Of a stretch of DNA of 64,000 nt, positions 35,901 to 51,172 are shown in pieces (the first letter of the stretch is position 1; each line of letters opens with the position of its first letter). The DNA lies in the NCBI GenBank assembly GCA_964247055.1, contig OZ176053.1:12896001-12960000 (forward strand). The letters run 5' to 3'. Origin of the DNA: Paragordius varius. Lineage: Eukaryota > Nematomorpha. Made by a program: the position numbers and the translations under genes. Below the pieces are notes generated by a model. That model worked only from the letters and a program-made list of their open reading frames with translations, searched no databases and was not told the origin of the DNA.

Positions 35901-38900
35901 CGACTAGTTTTATACATTAATTTTTAAAGTATTGTTGTAAAAATCAGATATGAAAGAGTTTGTCAAACTATCTCTATATTTTGATGTAGTAGTACTAAAA
36001 GAATGTATAAAAAATAATTTTGTTCACGGTGATCAATATCCGATTTTTAAGGACAAAGTTTAACTTGAGGATTGGTGCGACTAGTTTTATACATTAATTT
36101 ATAAAGTATTGTTGTAAAAATCGGATATGAAAGAGTTTGTCAAACCTCTATATTATGATGTAGTCCTACTAAGAGAATGTATATAAAATAATTTTGTTAA
36201 CCGGTGATCAATATCCGATTTTTAAGGACAAAGTTTAACTTGAGTATTGATGCGACTAATTTTATACATTAATTTTATAGTATTGTTGTAAAAATCGGAT
36301 ATGAAAGAGTTTGTCAAACTCTATATATTAATGTAGTCTTACTAAGAGAATGTATAAAAAATAATTTTGTTCACCGGTGACCAATATCCGATTTTTAAGG
36401 ACAAAGTTTAACTTGAGTATTGATACGACTAGTTTTATAAATTAATTTTTAAAGTATCGTTGTAAAAATCGGATATGAAAGAGTTTTTCTAACTATCTCT
36501 ATATTTTAATGTAGTCATACTAAGAGAATGTATAAAAAATTATTTTCTTTACCGGCGACTAATATCCGATTTTTAAGGACAAAGTTTAACTTGCTTATTG
36601 TCGTATGCTAAATATTACATTAATTTTTAAAGTATCGCTTTAAAAATCAGATATTAAAGAGTTTGTCAAACTATCTCTATATATTGATGTAGTTAACTAA
36701 GAGAATGTATAAAAAATAATTTTGTTCACCGGTGACCAATATCCGATTTTTAAGGACAAAGTTTAACTTGAGTATTGATACGACTAGTTTTATAAATTAA
36801 TTTTTAAAGTATCGTTGTAAAAATCGGATATGAAAGAGTTTTTCTAACTATCTCTATATTTTGATGTAGTCATACTAAGAGAATGTATAAAAAATAATTT
36901 GTTCACCGGTGACCAATATCCGATTTATAAGGACAAAGTTTAACTTGAGTATTGATGCGATTAGTTTTATACATTAATTTTAAAAGTATCGTTGTAAAAA
37001 TCGGATATGAAAGAGTTTGTCAAACTATCTCTATATTTTGATGTAGTCCTACTAAGAGAATGTATAAAAACTTTTTTCTTTAACGGCGACTAATATCCGA
37101 TTTTTAAGAACAAAGTTTAACTTGCTTATTGTCGTATGCTAAATATTACATTAATTTTTAAAGTATCGCTCTAAAAATCAGATATTAAAGAGTTTGTCAA
37201 ACTATCTCTATATTTTGATGTAGTCTTACTAAGAGAATGTATAAAAAATAATTTTGTTCACCGGTGACCAATATCCGATTTTTAAGGACAAAGTTTAACT
37301 TGAGTATTGATACGACTAGTTTTATAAATTAATTTTTAAAGTATCGTTGTAAAAATCGGATATGAAAGAGTTTGTAAACTATTTCTATATTTTGATGTAG
37401 TCTTACTAAGAGAATGTAAAAAAAATAATTTTGTTAACCGGTGATTAATATCCGATTTTTAAGGACAAAGTTTAACTTGAGTATTGATGCGACTAGTTTT
37501 ATACATTAATTTTTAAAGTATTGTTGTAAAAATCGGATATGAAAGAGTTTGTCAAACTATCTCTATATTTTGATGTAGTAGTACTAAAAGAATGTATAAA
37601 AATAATTTTGTTCACGGTGATCAATATCCGATTTTTAAGGACAAAGTTTAACTTGAGGATTGGTGCGACTAGTTTTATACATTAATTTTTAAAGTATTGT
37701 TGCAAAAATCGGATATGAAAGAGTTTGTCACACTATCTCTATATATTAATGTAGTCTTACTAAGAGAATGTATAAAAAATAATTTTGTTCACCGGTGACC
37801 AATATCCGATTTTTAAGGACAAAGTTTAACTTGAGTATTGATACGACTAGTTTTATAAATTAATTTTTAAAGTATCGTTGTAAAAATCGGATATGAAAGA
37901 GTTTTTCTAACTATCTCTATATTATGATGTAGTCCTACTAAGAGAATGTATATAAAATAATTTTGTTAACCGGTGATCAATATCCGATTTTTAAGGACAA
38001 AGTTTAACTTGAGTATTGATGCGACTAGTTTTATACATTAATTTTTAAAGTATTGTTGTAAAAATCGGATATGAAAGAGTTTGTCAAACTATCTCTATAT
38101 ATTAATGTAGTCTTACTAAGAGAATGTATAAAAAATAATTTTGTTCACCGGTGACCAATATCCGATTTTTAAGGACAAAGTTTAACTTGAGTATTGATAC
38201 GACTAGTTTTATAAATTAATTTTTAAAGTATCGTTGTAAAAATCGGATATGAAAGAGTTTTTCTAACTATCTCTATATTTTGATGTAGTCATACTAAGAG
38301 AATGTATAAAAAATAATTTGTTCACCGGTGACCAATATCCGATTTATAAGGACAAAGTTTAACTTGAGTATTGATGCGATTAGTTTTATACATTAATTTT
38401 AAAAGTATCGTTGTAAAAATCGGATATGAAAGAGTTTGTCAAACTATCTCTATATTTTGATGTAGTCCTACTAAGAGAATGTATAAAAAACTTTTTTCTT
38501 TACCGGCGAGTAATATCTGATTTTTAAGAAAAAAGTTTAACTTGCTTATTGTCGTATGCTAAATATTACAATAATTTTTAAAGTATCGCTCTAAAAATCA
38601 GATATTAAAGAGTTTGTCAAACTATCTCTATATTTTGATGTAGTCTTACTAAGAGAATGTATAAAAAATAATTTTGTTCACCGGTGACCAATATCCGATT
38701 TTTAAGGACAAAGTTTAACTTGAGTATTGATACGACTAGTTTTATACATTAATTTTAAAAGTATGGTTGTAAAAATCGGATATGAAAGAGTTTGTCAAAC
38801 TATCTCTATATTTTGATGTAGTCCTACTAAGAGAATGTATAAAAAATTATTTTCTTTACCGGCGACTAATATCCGATTTTTAAGGACAAAGTTTAACTTG

Positions 38901-41900
38901 CTTATTGTCGTATGCTAAATATTACATTAATTTTTAAAGTATCGCTCTAAAAATCAGATATTAAAGAGTTTGTCAAACTATCTCTATATATTGATGTAGT
39001 CTTACTAAGAGAATGTATAAAAAATAATTTTGTTCACCGGTGACCAATATCCGATTTTTAAGGACAAAGTTTAACTTGAGTATTGATACGACTAGTTTTA
39101 TAAATTAATTTTTAAAGTATCGTTGTAAAAATCGGATATGAAAGAGTTTTTCTAACTATCTCTATATTTATGTAGTCATACTAAGAGAATGTATAAAAAA
39201 TTATTTTCTTTACCGGCGACTAATATCCGATTTTTAAGGACAAATTTAACTTGCTTATTGTCGTATGCTAAATATTACATTAATTTTTAAAGTATCGCTC
39301 TAAAAATCAGATATTAAAGAGTTTGTCAAACTATCTCTATATATTGATGTAGTCTTACTAAGAGAATGTATAAAAAAAAATTTTGTTCACCGGTGACCAA
39401 TATCCGATTTTTAAGGACAAAGTTTAACTTGAGTATTGATACGACTAGTTTTGTAAATTAATTTTTAAAGTATCGTTGTAAAAATCGGATATGAAAGAGT
39501 TTTTCTAACTATCTCTATATTTTGATGTAGTCATACTAAGAGAATGTATAAAAAATAATTTGTTCACCGGTGACCAATATCCGATTTATAAGGACAAAGT
39601 TTAACTTGAGTATTGATGCGATTAGTTTTATACATTAATTTTAAAAGTATCGTTGTAAAAATCGGATATGAAAGAGTTTGTCAAACTATCTCTATATTTT
39701 GATGTAGTCCTACTAAGAGAATGTATAAAAAACTTTTTTCTTTACCGGCGAGTAATATCTGATTTTTAAGAACAAAGTTTAACTTGCTTATTGTCGTATG
39801 CTAAATATTACAATAATTTTTAAAGTATCGCTCTAATAGATATTAAAGAGTTTGTCAAACTATCTCTATATTTTGATGTAGTCTTACCAAGAGAATGTAT
39901 AAAAAATAATTTTGTTCACCGGTGACCAATATCCGATTTTTAAGGACAAAGTTTAACTTGAGTATTGATACGACTAGTTTTATAAATTAATTTTTAAAGT
40001 ATCGTTGTAAAAATCGGATATGAAAGAGTTTTTCTAACTATCTCTATATTTTGATGTAGTCATACTAAGAGAATGTATAAAAAATAATTTGTTCACCGGT
40101 GACAATATCCGATTTTTAAGGACAAAGTTTAACTTGAGTAATGCGACTAGTTTTATACATTAATTTTTAAAGTATCTTTGTAAAAATCGGATATGAAAGA
40201 GTTTGTAAACTATTTCTATATTTTGATGTAGTCTTACTAAGAGAATGTAAAAAAAATAATTTTGTTAACCGGTGATCAATATCCGATTTTTAAGGACAAA
40301 GTTTAACTTGAGTATTGATGCGACTAGTTTTATACATTAATTTTTAAAGTATTGTTGTAAAAATCGGATATGAAAGAGTTTGTCACACTATCTCTATATT
40401 TTGATGAAGTAGTACTAAAAGAATGTATAAAAAATAATTTTGTTCACCGGTGACCAATATCCGATTTTTAAGGACAAAGTTTAACTTGAGTATTGATACG
40501 ACTAGTTTTATAAATTAATTTTTAAAGTATCGTTGTAAAAATCGGATATGAAAGAGTTTTTCTAACTATCTCTATATTATGATGTAGTCCTACTAAGAGA
40601 ATGTATATAAAATAATTTTGTTAACCGGTGATCAATATCCGATTTTTAAGGACAAAGTTTAACTTGAGTATTGATGCGACTAGTTTTATACATTAATTTT
40701 TAAAGTATTGTTGTAAAAATCGGATATGAAAGAGTTTGTCAAACTATCTCTATATTAATGTAGTCTTACTAAGAGAATGTATAAAAAATAATTTTTCTCA
40801 CCGGTGACCAATATCCGATTTTTAAGGACAAAGTTTAACTTGAGTATTGATACGACTAGTTTTATAAATTAATTTTTAAAGTATCGTTGTAAAAATCGGA
40901 TATGAAAGAGTTTTTCTAACTATCTCTATATTTTGATGTAGTCATACTAAGAGAATGTATAAAAAATAATTTGTTCACCGGTGACCAATATCCGATTTAT
41001 AAGGACAAAGTTTAACTTGAGTATTGATGCGATTAGTTTTATACAGTAATTTTAAAAGTATCGTTGTAAAAATCGGATATGAAAGAGTTTGTCAAACTAT
41101 CTCTATATTTTGATGTAGTCCTACTAAGAGAATGTATAAAAACTTTTTTCTTTACCGACGACTAATATCCGATTTTTAAGAACAAAGTTTAACTTGCTTA
41201 TTGTCGTATGCTAAATATTACATTTATTTTTAAAGTATCGCTCTAAAAATCAGATATTAAAGATTTTGTCAAACTATCTCTATATTTTGATGTAGTCTTA
41301 CTAAGAGAATGTATAAAAAATAATTTTGTTCACCCGTGACCAATATCCGATTTTTAAGGACAAAGTTTAACTTGAGTATTGATACGACTAGTTTTATAAA
41401 TTAATTTTTAAAGTATCGTTGTAAAAATCGGATATGAAAGAGTTTTTCTAACTATCTCTATATTTTGATGTAGTCATACTAAGAGAATGTATAAAAAATA
41501 ATTTGTTCACCGGTGACCAATATCCGATTTTTAAGGACAAAGTTTAACTTGAGTATTGATACGACTAGTTTTATAAATTAATTTTTAAAGTATCGTTGTA
41601 AAAATCGGATATGAAAGAGTTTTTCTAACTATCTCTATATTTATGTAGTCATACTAAAAGAATGTATAAAAAATTATTTTCTTTACCGGCGACTAATATC
41701 CGATTTTTAAGGACAAATTTAACTTACTTATTGTCGTATGCTAAATATTACATTAATTTTTAAAGTATCGCTCTAAAAATCAGATATTAAAGAGTTTGTC
41801 AAACTATCTCTATATATTGATGTAGTCTTACTAAGAGAATGTATAAAAAAAAATTTTGTTCACCGGTGACCAATATCCGATTTTTAAGGACAAAGTTTAA

Positions 41901-43400
41901 CTTGAGTATTGATACGACTAGTTTTGTAAATTAATTTTTAAAGTATCGTTGTAAAAATCGGATATGAAAGAGTTTTTCTAACTATCTCTATATTTTGATG
42001 TAGTCATACTAAGAGAATGTATAAAAAATAATTTGTTCACCGGTGACCAATATCCGATTTATAAGGACAAAGTTTAACTTGAGTATTGATGCGATTAGTT
42101 TTATACATTAATTTTAAAAGTATCGTTGTAAAAATCGGATATGAAAGAGTTTGTCAAACTATCTCTATATTTTGATGTAGTCCTACTAAGAGAATGTATA
42201 AAAAACTTTTTTCTTTACCGGCGAGTAATATCTGATTTTTAAGAACAAAGTTTAACTTGCTTATTGTCGTATGCTAAATATTACAATAATTTTTAAAGTA
42301 TCGCTCTAATAGATATTAAAGAGTTTGTCAAACTATCTCTATATTTTGATGTAGTCTTACTAAGAGAATGTATAAAAAATAATTTTGTTCACCGGTGACC
42401 AATATCCGATTTTTAAGGACAAAGTTTAACTTGAGTATTGATACGACTAGTTTTATAAATTAATTTTTAAAGTATCGTTGTAAAAATCGGATATGAAAGA
42501 GTTTTTCTAACTATCTCTATATTTTGATGTAGTCATACTAAGAGAATGTATAAAAAATAATTTGTTCACCGGTGACAATATCCGATTTTTAAGGACAAAG
42601 TTTAACTTGAGTAATGCGACTAGTTTTATACATTAATTTTTAAAGTATCTTTGTAAAAATCGGATATGAAAGAGTTTGTAAACTATTTCTATATTTTGAT
42701 GTAGTCTTACTAAGAGAATGTAAAAAAAATAATTTTGTTAACCGGTGATCAATATCCGATTTTTAAGGACAAAGTTTAACTTGAGTATTGATGCGACTAG
42801 TTTTATACATTAATTTTTAAAGTATTGTTGTAAAAATCGGATATGAAAGAGTTTGTCAAACTATCTCTATATTTTGATGAAGTAGTACTAAAAGAATGTA
42901 TAAAAATAATTTTGTTCACGGTGATCAATATCCGATTTTTAAGGACAAAGTTTAACTTGAGGATTGGTGCGACTAGTTTTATACATTAATTTTTAAAGTA
43001 TTGTTGTAAAAATCGGATATGAAAGAGTTTGTCAAACTATCTCTATATTATGATGTAGTGCTACTAAGAGAATGTATATAAAATCATTTTGTTAACCGGT
43101 GATCAATATCCGATTTTTAAGGACAAAGTTTAACTTGAGTATTGATGCGACTATTTTATACATTAATTTTTAAAGTATTGTTGTAAAAATCGGATATGAA
43201 AGAGTTTGTCAAACTATCTCTATATTAATGTAGTCTTACTAAGAGAATGTATAAAAAATAATTTTTCTCACCGGTGACCAATATCCGATTTTTAAGGACA
43301 AAGTTTAACTTGAGTATTGATACGACTAGTTTTATAAATTAATTTTTAAAGTATCGTTGTAAAAATCGGATATGAAAGAGTTTTTCTAACTATCTCTATA
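32934..43400 (+). repeat. 10.5 kb satellite block, copy 2 (partner 17040-27500)
   Basis: Colinear with 17040-27500. The one clear internal replacement is at about 40380-40700, where two consecutive monomers carry a different subtype combination from those at 24480-24800 without shifting the coordinates, as in gene conversion. Its right part is itself the first copy of the 7,772 bp tandem pair. Confidence 0.9.
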
Positions 43401-46400
43401 TTTTGATGTAGTCATACTAAGAGAATGTATAAAAAATAATTTGTTCACCGGTGACAATATCCGATTTTTAAGGACAAAGTTTAACTTGAGTAATGCGACT
43501 AGTTTTATACATTAATTTTTAAAGTATCGTTGTAAAAATCGGATATGAAAGAGTTTGTAAACTATTTCTATATTTTGATGTAGTCTTACTAAGAGAATGT
43601 AAAAAAAATAATTTTGTTAACCGGTGATCAATATCCGATTTTTAATGACAAAGTTTAACTTGAGTATTGATGCGACTAGTTTTATACATTAATTTTTAAA
43701 GTATTGTTGTAAAAATCAGATATGAAAGAGTTTGTCAAACTATCTCTATATTTTGATGTAGTAGTACTAAAAGAATGTATAAAAAATAATTTTGTTCACG
43801 GTGATCAATATCCGATTTTTAAGGACAAAGTTTAACTTGAGGATTGGTGCGACTAGTTTTATACATTAATTTATAAAGTATTGTTGTAAAAATCGGATAT
43901 GAAAGAGTTTGTCAAACCTCTATATTATGATGTAGTCCTACTAAGAGAATGTATATAAAATAATTTTGTTAACCGGTGATCAATATCCGATTTTTAAGGA
44001 CAAAGTTTAACTTGAGTATTGATGCGACTAATTTTATACATTAATTTTATAGTATTGTTGTAAAAATCGGATATGAAAGAGTTTGTCAAACTCTATATAT
44101 TAATGTAGTCTTACTAAGAGAATGTATAAAAAATAATTTTGTTCACCGGTGACCAATATCCGATTTTTAAGGACAAAGTTTAACTTGAGTATTGATACGA
44201 CTAGTTTTATAAATTAATTTTTAAAGTATCGTTGTAAAAATCGGATATGAAAGAGTTTTTCTAACTATCTCTATATTTTAATGTAGTCATACTAAGAGAA
44301 TGTATAAAAAATTATTTTCTTTACCGGCGACTAATATCCGATTTTTAAGGACAAAGTTTAACTTGCTTATTGTCGTATGCTAAATATTACATTAATTTTT
44401 AAAGTATCGCTTTAAAAATCAGATATTAAAGAGTTTGTCAAACTATCTCTATATATTGATGTAGTTAACTAAGAGAATGTATAAAAAATAATTTTGTTCA
44501 CCGGTGACCAATATCCGATTTTTAAGGACAAAGTTTAACTTGAGTATTGATACGACTAGTTTTATAAATTAATTTTTAAAGTATCGTTGTAAAAATCGGA
44601 TATGAAAGAGTTTTTCTAACTATCTCTATATTTTGATGTAGTCATACTAAGAGAATGTATAAAAAATAATTTGTTCACCGGTGACCAATATCCGATTTAT
44701 AAGGACAAAGTTTAACTTGAGTATTGATGCGATTAGTTTTATACATTAATTTTAAAAGTATCGTTGTAAAAATCGGATATGAAAGAGTTTGTCAAACTAT
44801 CTCTATATTTTGATGTAGTCCTACTAAGAGAATGTATAAAAACTTTTTTCTTTAACGGCGACTAATATCCGATTTTTAAGAACAAAGTTTAACTTGCTTA
44901 TTGTCGTATGCTAAATATTACATTAATTTTTAAAGTATCGCTCTAAAAATCAGATATTAAAGAGTTTGTCAAACTATCTCTATATTTTGATGTAGTCTTA
45001 CTAAGAGAATGTATAAAAAATAATTTTGTTCACCGGTGACCAATATCCGATTTTTAAGGACAAAGTTTAACTTGAGTATTGATACGACTAGTTTTATAAA
45101 TTAATTTTTAAAGTATCGTTGTAAAAATCGGATATGAAAGAGTTTGTAAACTATTTCTATATTTTGATGTAGTCTTACTAAGAGAATGTAAAAAAAATAA
45201 TTTTGTTAACCGGTGATTAATATCCGATTTTTAAGGACAAAGTTTAACTTGAGTATTGATGCGACTAGTTTTATACATTAATTTTTAAAGTATTGTTGTA
45301 AAAATCGGATATGAAAGAGTTTGTCAAACTATCTCTATATTTTGATGTAGTAGTACTAAAAGAATGTATAAAAATAATTTTGTTCACGGTGATCAATATC
45401 CGATTTTTAAGGACAAAGTTTAACTTGAGGATTGGTGCGACTAGTTTTATACATTAATTTTTAAAGTATTGTTGCAAAAATCGGATATGAAAGAGTTTGT
45501 CACACTATCTCTATATATTAATGTAGTCTTACTAAGAGAATGTATAAAAAATAATTTTGTTCACCGGTGACCAATATCCGATTTTTAAGGACAAAGTTTA
45601 ACTTGAGTATTGATACGACTAGTTTTATAAATTAATTTTTAAAGTATCGTTGTAAAAATCGGATATGAAAGAGTTTTTCTAACTATCTCTATATTATGAT
45701 GTAGTCCTACTAAGAGAATGTATATAAAATAATTTTGTTAACCGGTGATCAATATCCGATTTTTAAGGACAAAGTTTAACTTGAGTATTGATGCGACTAG
45801 TTTTATACATTAATTTTTAAAGTATTGTTGTAAAAATCGGATATGAAAGAGTTTGTCAAACTATCTCTATATATTAATGTAGTCTTACTAAGAGAATGTA
45901 TAAAAAATAATTTTGTTCACCGGTGACCAATATCCGATTTTTAAGGACAAAGTTTAACTTGAGTATTGATACGACTAGTTTTATAAATTAATTTTTAAAG
46001 TATCGTTGTAAAAATCGGATATGAAAGAGTTTTTCTAACTATCTCTATATTTTGATGTAGTCATACTAAGAGAATGTATAAAAAATAATTTGTTCACCGG
46101 TGACCAATATCCGATTTATAAGGACAAAGTTTAACTTGAGTATTGATGCGATTAGTTTTATACATTAATTTTAAAAGTATCGTTGTAAAAATCGGATATG
46201 AAAGAGTTTGTCAAACTATCTCTATATTTTGATGTAGTCCTACTAAGAGAATGTATAAAAAACTTTTTTCTTTACCGGCGAGTAATATCTGATTTTTAAG
46301 AAAAAAGTTTAACTTGCTTATTGTCGTATGCTAAATATTACAATAATTTTTAAAGTATCGCTCTAAAAATCAGATATTAAAGAGTTTGTCAAACTATCTC

Positions 46401-49400
46401 TATATTTTGATGTAGTCTTACTAAGAGAATGTATAAAAAATAATTTTGTTCACCGGTGACCAATATCCGATTTTTAAGGACAAAGTTTAACTTGAGTATT
46501 GATACGACTAGTTTTATACATTAATTTTAAAAGTATGGTTGTAAAAATCGGATATGAAAGAGTTTGTCAAACTATCTCTATATTTTGATGTAGTCCTACT
46601 AAGAGAATGTATAAAAAATTATTTTCTTTACCGGCGACTAATATCCGATTTTTAAGGACAAAGTTTAACTTGCTTATTGTCGTATGCTAAATATTACATT
46701 AATTTTTAAAGTATCGCTCTAAAAATCAGATATTAAAGAGTTTGTCAAACTATCTCTATATATTGATGTAGTCTTACTAAGAGAATGTATAAAAAATAAT
46801 TTTGTTCACCGGTGACCAATATCCGATTTTTAAGGACAAAGTTTAACTTGAGTATTGATACGACTAGTTTTATAAATTAATTTTTAAAGTATCGTTGTAA
46901 AAATCGGATATGAAAGAGTTTTTCTAACTATCTCTATATTTATGTAGTCATACTAAGAGAATGTATAAAAAATTATTTTCTTTACCGGCGACTAATATCC
47001 GATTTTTAAGGACAAATTTAACTTGCTTATTGTCGTATGCTAAATATTACATTAATTTTTAAAGTATCGCTCTAAAAATCAGATATTAAAGAGTTTGTCA
47101 AACTATCTCTATATATTGATGTAGTCTTACTAAGAGAATGTATAAAAAAAAATTTTGTTCACCGGTGACCAATATCCGATTTTTAAGGACAAAGTTTAAC
47201 TTGAGTATTGATACGACTAGTTTTGTAAATTAATTTTTAAAGTATCGTTGTAAAAATCGGATATGAAAGAGTTTTTCTAACTATCTCTATATTTTGATGT
47301 AGTCATACTAAGAGAATGTATAAAAAATAATTTGTTCACCGGTGACCAATATCCGATTTATAAGGACAAAGTTTAACTTGAGTATTGATGCGATTAGTTT
47401 TATACATTAATTTTAAAAGTATCGTTGTAAAAATCGGATATGAAAGAGTTTGTCAAACTATCTCTATATTTTGATGTAGTCCTACTAAGAGAATGTATAA
47501 AAAACTTTTTTCTTTACCGGCGAGTAATATCTGATTTTTAAGAACAAAGTTTAACTTGCTTATTGTCGTATGCTAAATATTACAATAATTTTTAAAGTAT
47601 CGCTCTAATAGATATTAAAGAGTTTGTCAAACTATCTCTATATTTTGATGTAGTCTTACCAAGAGAATGTATAAAAAATAATTTTGTTCACCGGTGACCA
47701 ATATCCGATTTTTAAGGACAAAGTTTAACTTGAGTATTGATACGACTAGTTTTATAAATTAATTTTTAAAGTATCGTTGTAAAAATCGGATATGAAAGAG
47801 TTTTTCTAACTATCTCTATATTTTGATGTAGTCATACTAAGAGAATGTATAAAAAATAATTTGTTCACCGGTGACAATATCCGATTTTTAAGGACAAAGT
47901 TTAACTTGAGTAATGCGACTAGTTTTATACATTAATTTTTAAAGTATCTTTGTAAAAATCGGATATGAAAGAGTTTGTAAACTATTTCTATATTTTGATG
48001 TAGTCTTACTAAGAGAATGTAAAAAAAATAATTTTGTTAACCGGTGATCAATATCCGATTTTTAAGGACAAAGTTTAACTTGAGTATTGATGCGACTAGT
48101 TTTATACATTAATTTTTAAAGTATTGTTGTAAAAATCGGATATGAAAGAGTTTGTCACACTATCTCTATATTTTGATGAAGTAGTACTAAAAGAATGTAT
48201 AAAAAATAATTTTGTTCACCGGTGACCAATATCCGATTTTTAAGGACAAAGTTTAACTTGAGTATTGATACGACTAGTTTTATAAATTAATTTTTAAAGT
48301 ATCGTTGTAAAAATCGGATATGAAAGAGTTTTTCTAACTATCTCTATATTATGATGTAGTCCTACTAAGAGAATGTATATAAAATAATTTTGTTAACCGG
48401 TGATCAATATCCGATTTTTAAGGACAAAGTTTAACTTGAGTATTGATGCGACTAGTTTTATACATTAATTTTTAAAGTATTGTTGTAAAAATCGGATATG
48501 AAAGAGTTTGTCAAACTATCTCTATATTAATGTAGTCTTACTAAGAGAATGTATAAAAAATAATTTTTCTCACCGGTGACCAATATCCGATTTTTAAGGA
48601 CAAAGTTTAACTTGAGTATTGATACGACTAGTTTTATAAATTAATTTTTAAAGTATCGTTGTAAAAATCGGATATGAAAGAGTTTTTCTAACTATCTCTA
48701 TATTTTGATGTAGTCATACTAAGAGAATGTATAAAAAATAATTTGTTCACCGGTGACCAATATCCGATTTATAAGGACAAAGTTTAACTTGAGTATTGAT
48801 GCGATTAGTTTTATACAGTAATTTTAAAAGTATCGTTGTAAAAATCGGATATGAAAGAGTTTGTCAAACTATCTCTATATTTTGATGTAGTCCTACTAAG
48901 AGAATGTATAAAAACTTTTTTCTTTACCGACGACTAATATCCGATTTTTAAGAACAAAGTTTAACTTGCTTATTGTCGTATGCTAAATATTACATTTATT
49001 TTTAAAGTATCGCTCTAAAAATCAGATATTAAAGATTTTGTCAAACTATCTCTATATTTTGATGTAGTCTTACTAAGAGAATGTATAAAAAATAATTTTG
49101 TTCACCCGTGACCAATATCCGATTTTTAAGGACAAAGTTTAACTTGAGTATTGATACGACTAGTTTTATAAATTAATTTTTAAAGTATCGTTGTAAAAAT
49201 CGGATATGAAAGAGTTTTTCTAACTATCTCTATATTTTGATGTAGTCATACTAAGAGAATGTATAAAAAATAATTTGTTCACCGGTGACCAATATCCGAT
49301 TTTTAAGGACAAAGTTTAACTTGAGTATTGATACGACTAGTTTTATAAATTAATTTTTAAAGTATCGTTGTAAAAATCGGATATGAAAGAGTTTTTCTAA

Positions 49401-51172
49401 CTATCTCTATATTTATGTAGTCATACTAAAAGAATGTATAAAAAATTATTTTCTTTACCGGCGACTAATATCCGATTTTTAAGGACAAATTTAACTTACT
49501 TATTGTCGTATGCTAAATATTACATTAATTTTTAAAGTATCGCTCTAAAAATCAGATATTAAAGAGTTTGTCAAACTATCTCTATATATTGATGTAGTCT
49601 TACTAAGAGAATGTATAAAAAAAAATTTTGTTCACCGGTGACCAATATCCGATTTTTAAGGACAAAGTTTAACTTGAGTATTGATACGACTAGTTTTGTA
49701 AATTAATTTTTAAAGTATCGTTGTAAAAATCGGATATGAAAGAGTTTTTCTAACTATCTCTATATTTTGATGTAGTCATACTAAGAGAATGTATAAAAAA
49801 TAATTTGTTCACCGGTGACCAATATCCGATTTATAAGGACAAAGTTTAACTTGAGTATTGATGCGATTAGTTTTATACATTAATTTTAAAAGTATCGTTG
49901 TAAAAATCGGATATGAAAGAGTTTGTCAAACTATCTCTATATTTTGATGTAGTCCTACTAAGAGAATGTATAAAAAACTTTTTTCTTTACCGGCGAGTAA
50001 TATCTGATTTTTAAGAACAAAGTTTAACTTGCTTATTGTCGTATGCTAAATATTACAATAATTTTTAAAGTATCGCTCTAATAGATATTAAAGAGTTTGT
50101 CAAACTATCTCTATATTTTGATGTAGTCTTACTAAGAGAATGTATAAAAAATAATTTTGTTCACCGGTGACCAATATCCGATTTTTAAGGACAAAGTTTA
50201 ACTTGAGTATTGATACGACTAGTTTTATAAATTAATTTTTAAAGTATCGTTGTAAAAATCGGATATGAAAGAGTTTTTCTAACTATCTCTATATTTTGAT
50301 GTAGTCATACTAAGAGAATGTATAAAAAATAATTTGTTCACCGGTGACAATATCCGATTTTTAAGGACAAAGTTTAACTTGAGTAATGCGACTAGTTTTA
50401 TACATTAATTTTTAAAGTATCTTTGTAAAAATCGGATATGAAAGAGTTTGTAAACTATTTCTATATTTTGATGTAGTCTTACTAAGAGAATGTAAAAAAA
50501 ATAATTTTGTTAACCGGTGATCAATATCCGATTTTTAAGGACAAAGTTTAACTTGAGTATTGATGCGACTAGTTTTATACATTAATTTTTAAAGTATTGT
50601 TGTAAAAATCGGATATGAAAGAGTTTGTCAAACTATCTCTATATTTTGATGAAGTAGTACTAAAAGAATGTATAAAAATAATTTTGTTCACGGTGATCAA
50701 TATCCGATTTTTAAGGACAAAGTTTAACTTGAGGATTGGTGCGACTAGTTTTATACATTAATTTTTAAAGTATTGTTGTAAAAATCGGATATGAAAGAGT
50801 TTGTCAAACTATCTCTATATTATGATGTAGTGCTACTAAGAGAATGTATATAAAATCATTTTGTTAACCGGTGATCAATATCCGATTTTTAAGGACAAAG
50901 TTTAACTTGAGTATTGATGCGACTATTTTATACATTAATTTTTAAAGTATTGTTGTAAAAATCGGATATGAAAGAGTTTGTCAAACTATCTCTATATTAA
51001 TGTAGTCTTACTAAGAGAATGTATAAAAAATAATTTTTCTCACCGGTGACCAATATCCGATTTTTAAGGACAAAGTTTAACTTGAGTATTGATACGACTA
51101 GTTTTATAAATTAATTTTTAAAGTATCGTTGTAAAAATCGGATATGAAAGAGTTTTTCTAACTATCTCTATA
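35498..51172 (+). repeat. Two adjacent copies of a 7,772 bp higher-order unit
   Basis: Markers recur at exactly 7,772 bp: TAATGACAAA 35871/43643, GTAATGCGAC 35718/43490, 40138/47910 and 42611/50383, the GATGTAGTTAACTAAG variant 36686/44458, CACCCGTGAC 41331/49103, ATTTTTCTCA 43261/51033. Because no offset drift was found in these seven pairs, the copies must be nearly free of indels. The junction between copies lies within 43271-43403. The unit is about 44 monomers long. Confidence 0.92.
44150..48165 (+). repeat. 4.0 kb block shared with 54760-58770
   Basis: Markers recur at an offset of 10,608 bp: GATGTAGTTAACTAAG 44458/55066, GACAAATT 47011/57619 and GTAATGCGAC 47910/58518. The left limit is a subtype change near 44150/54760, and the right limit is near 48165/58770, where TTTGTCACAC in this copy faces TTTGTCAAAC in the other. 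Confidence 0.75.
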
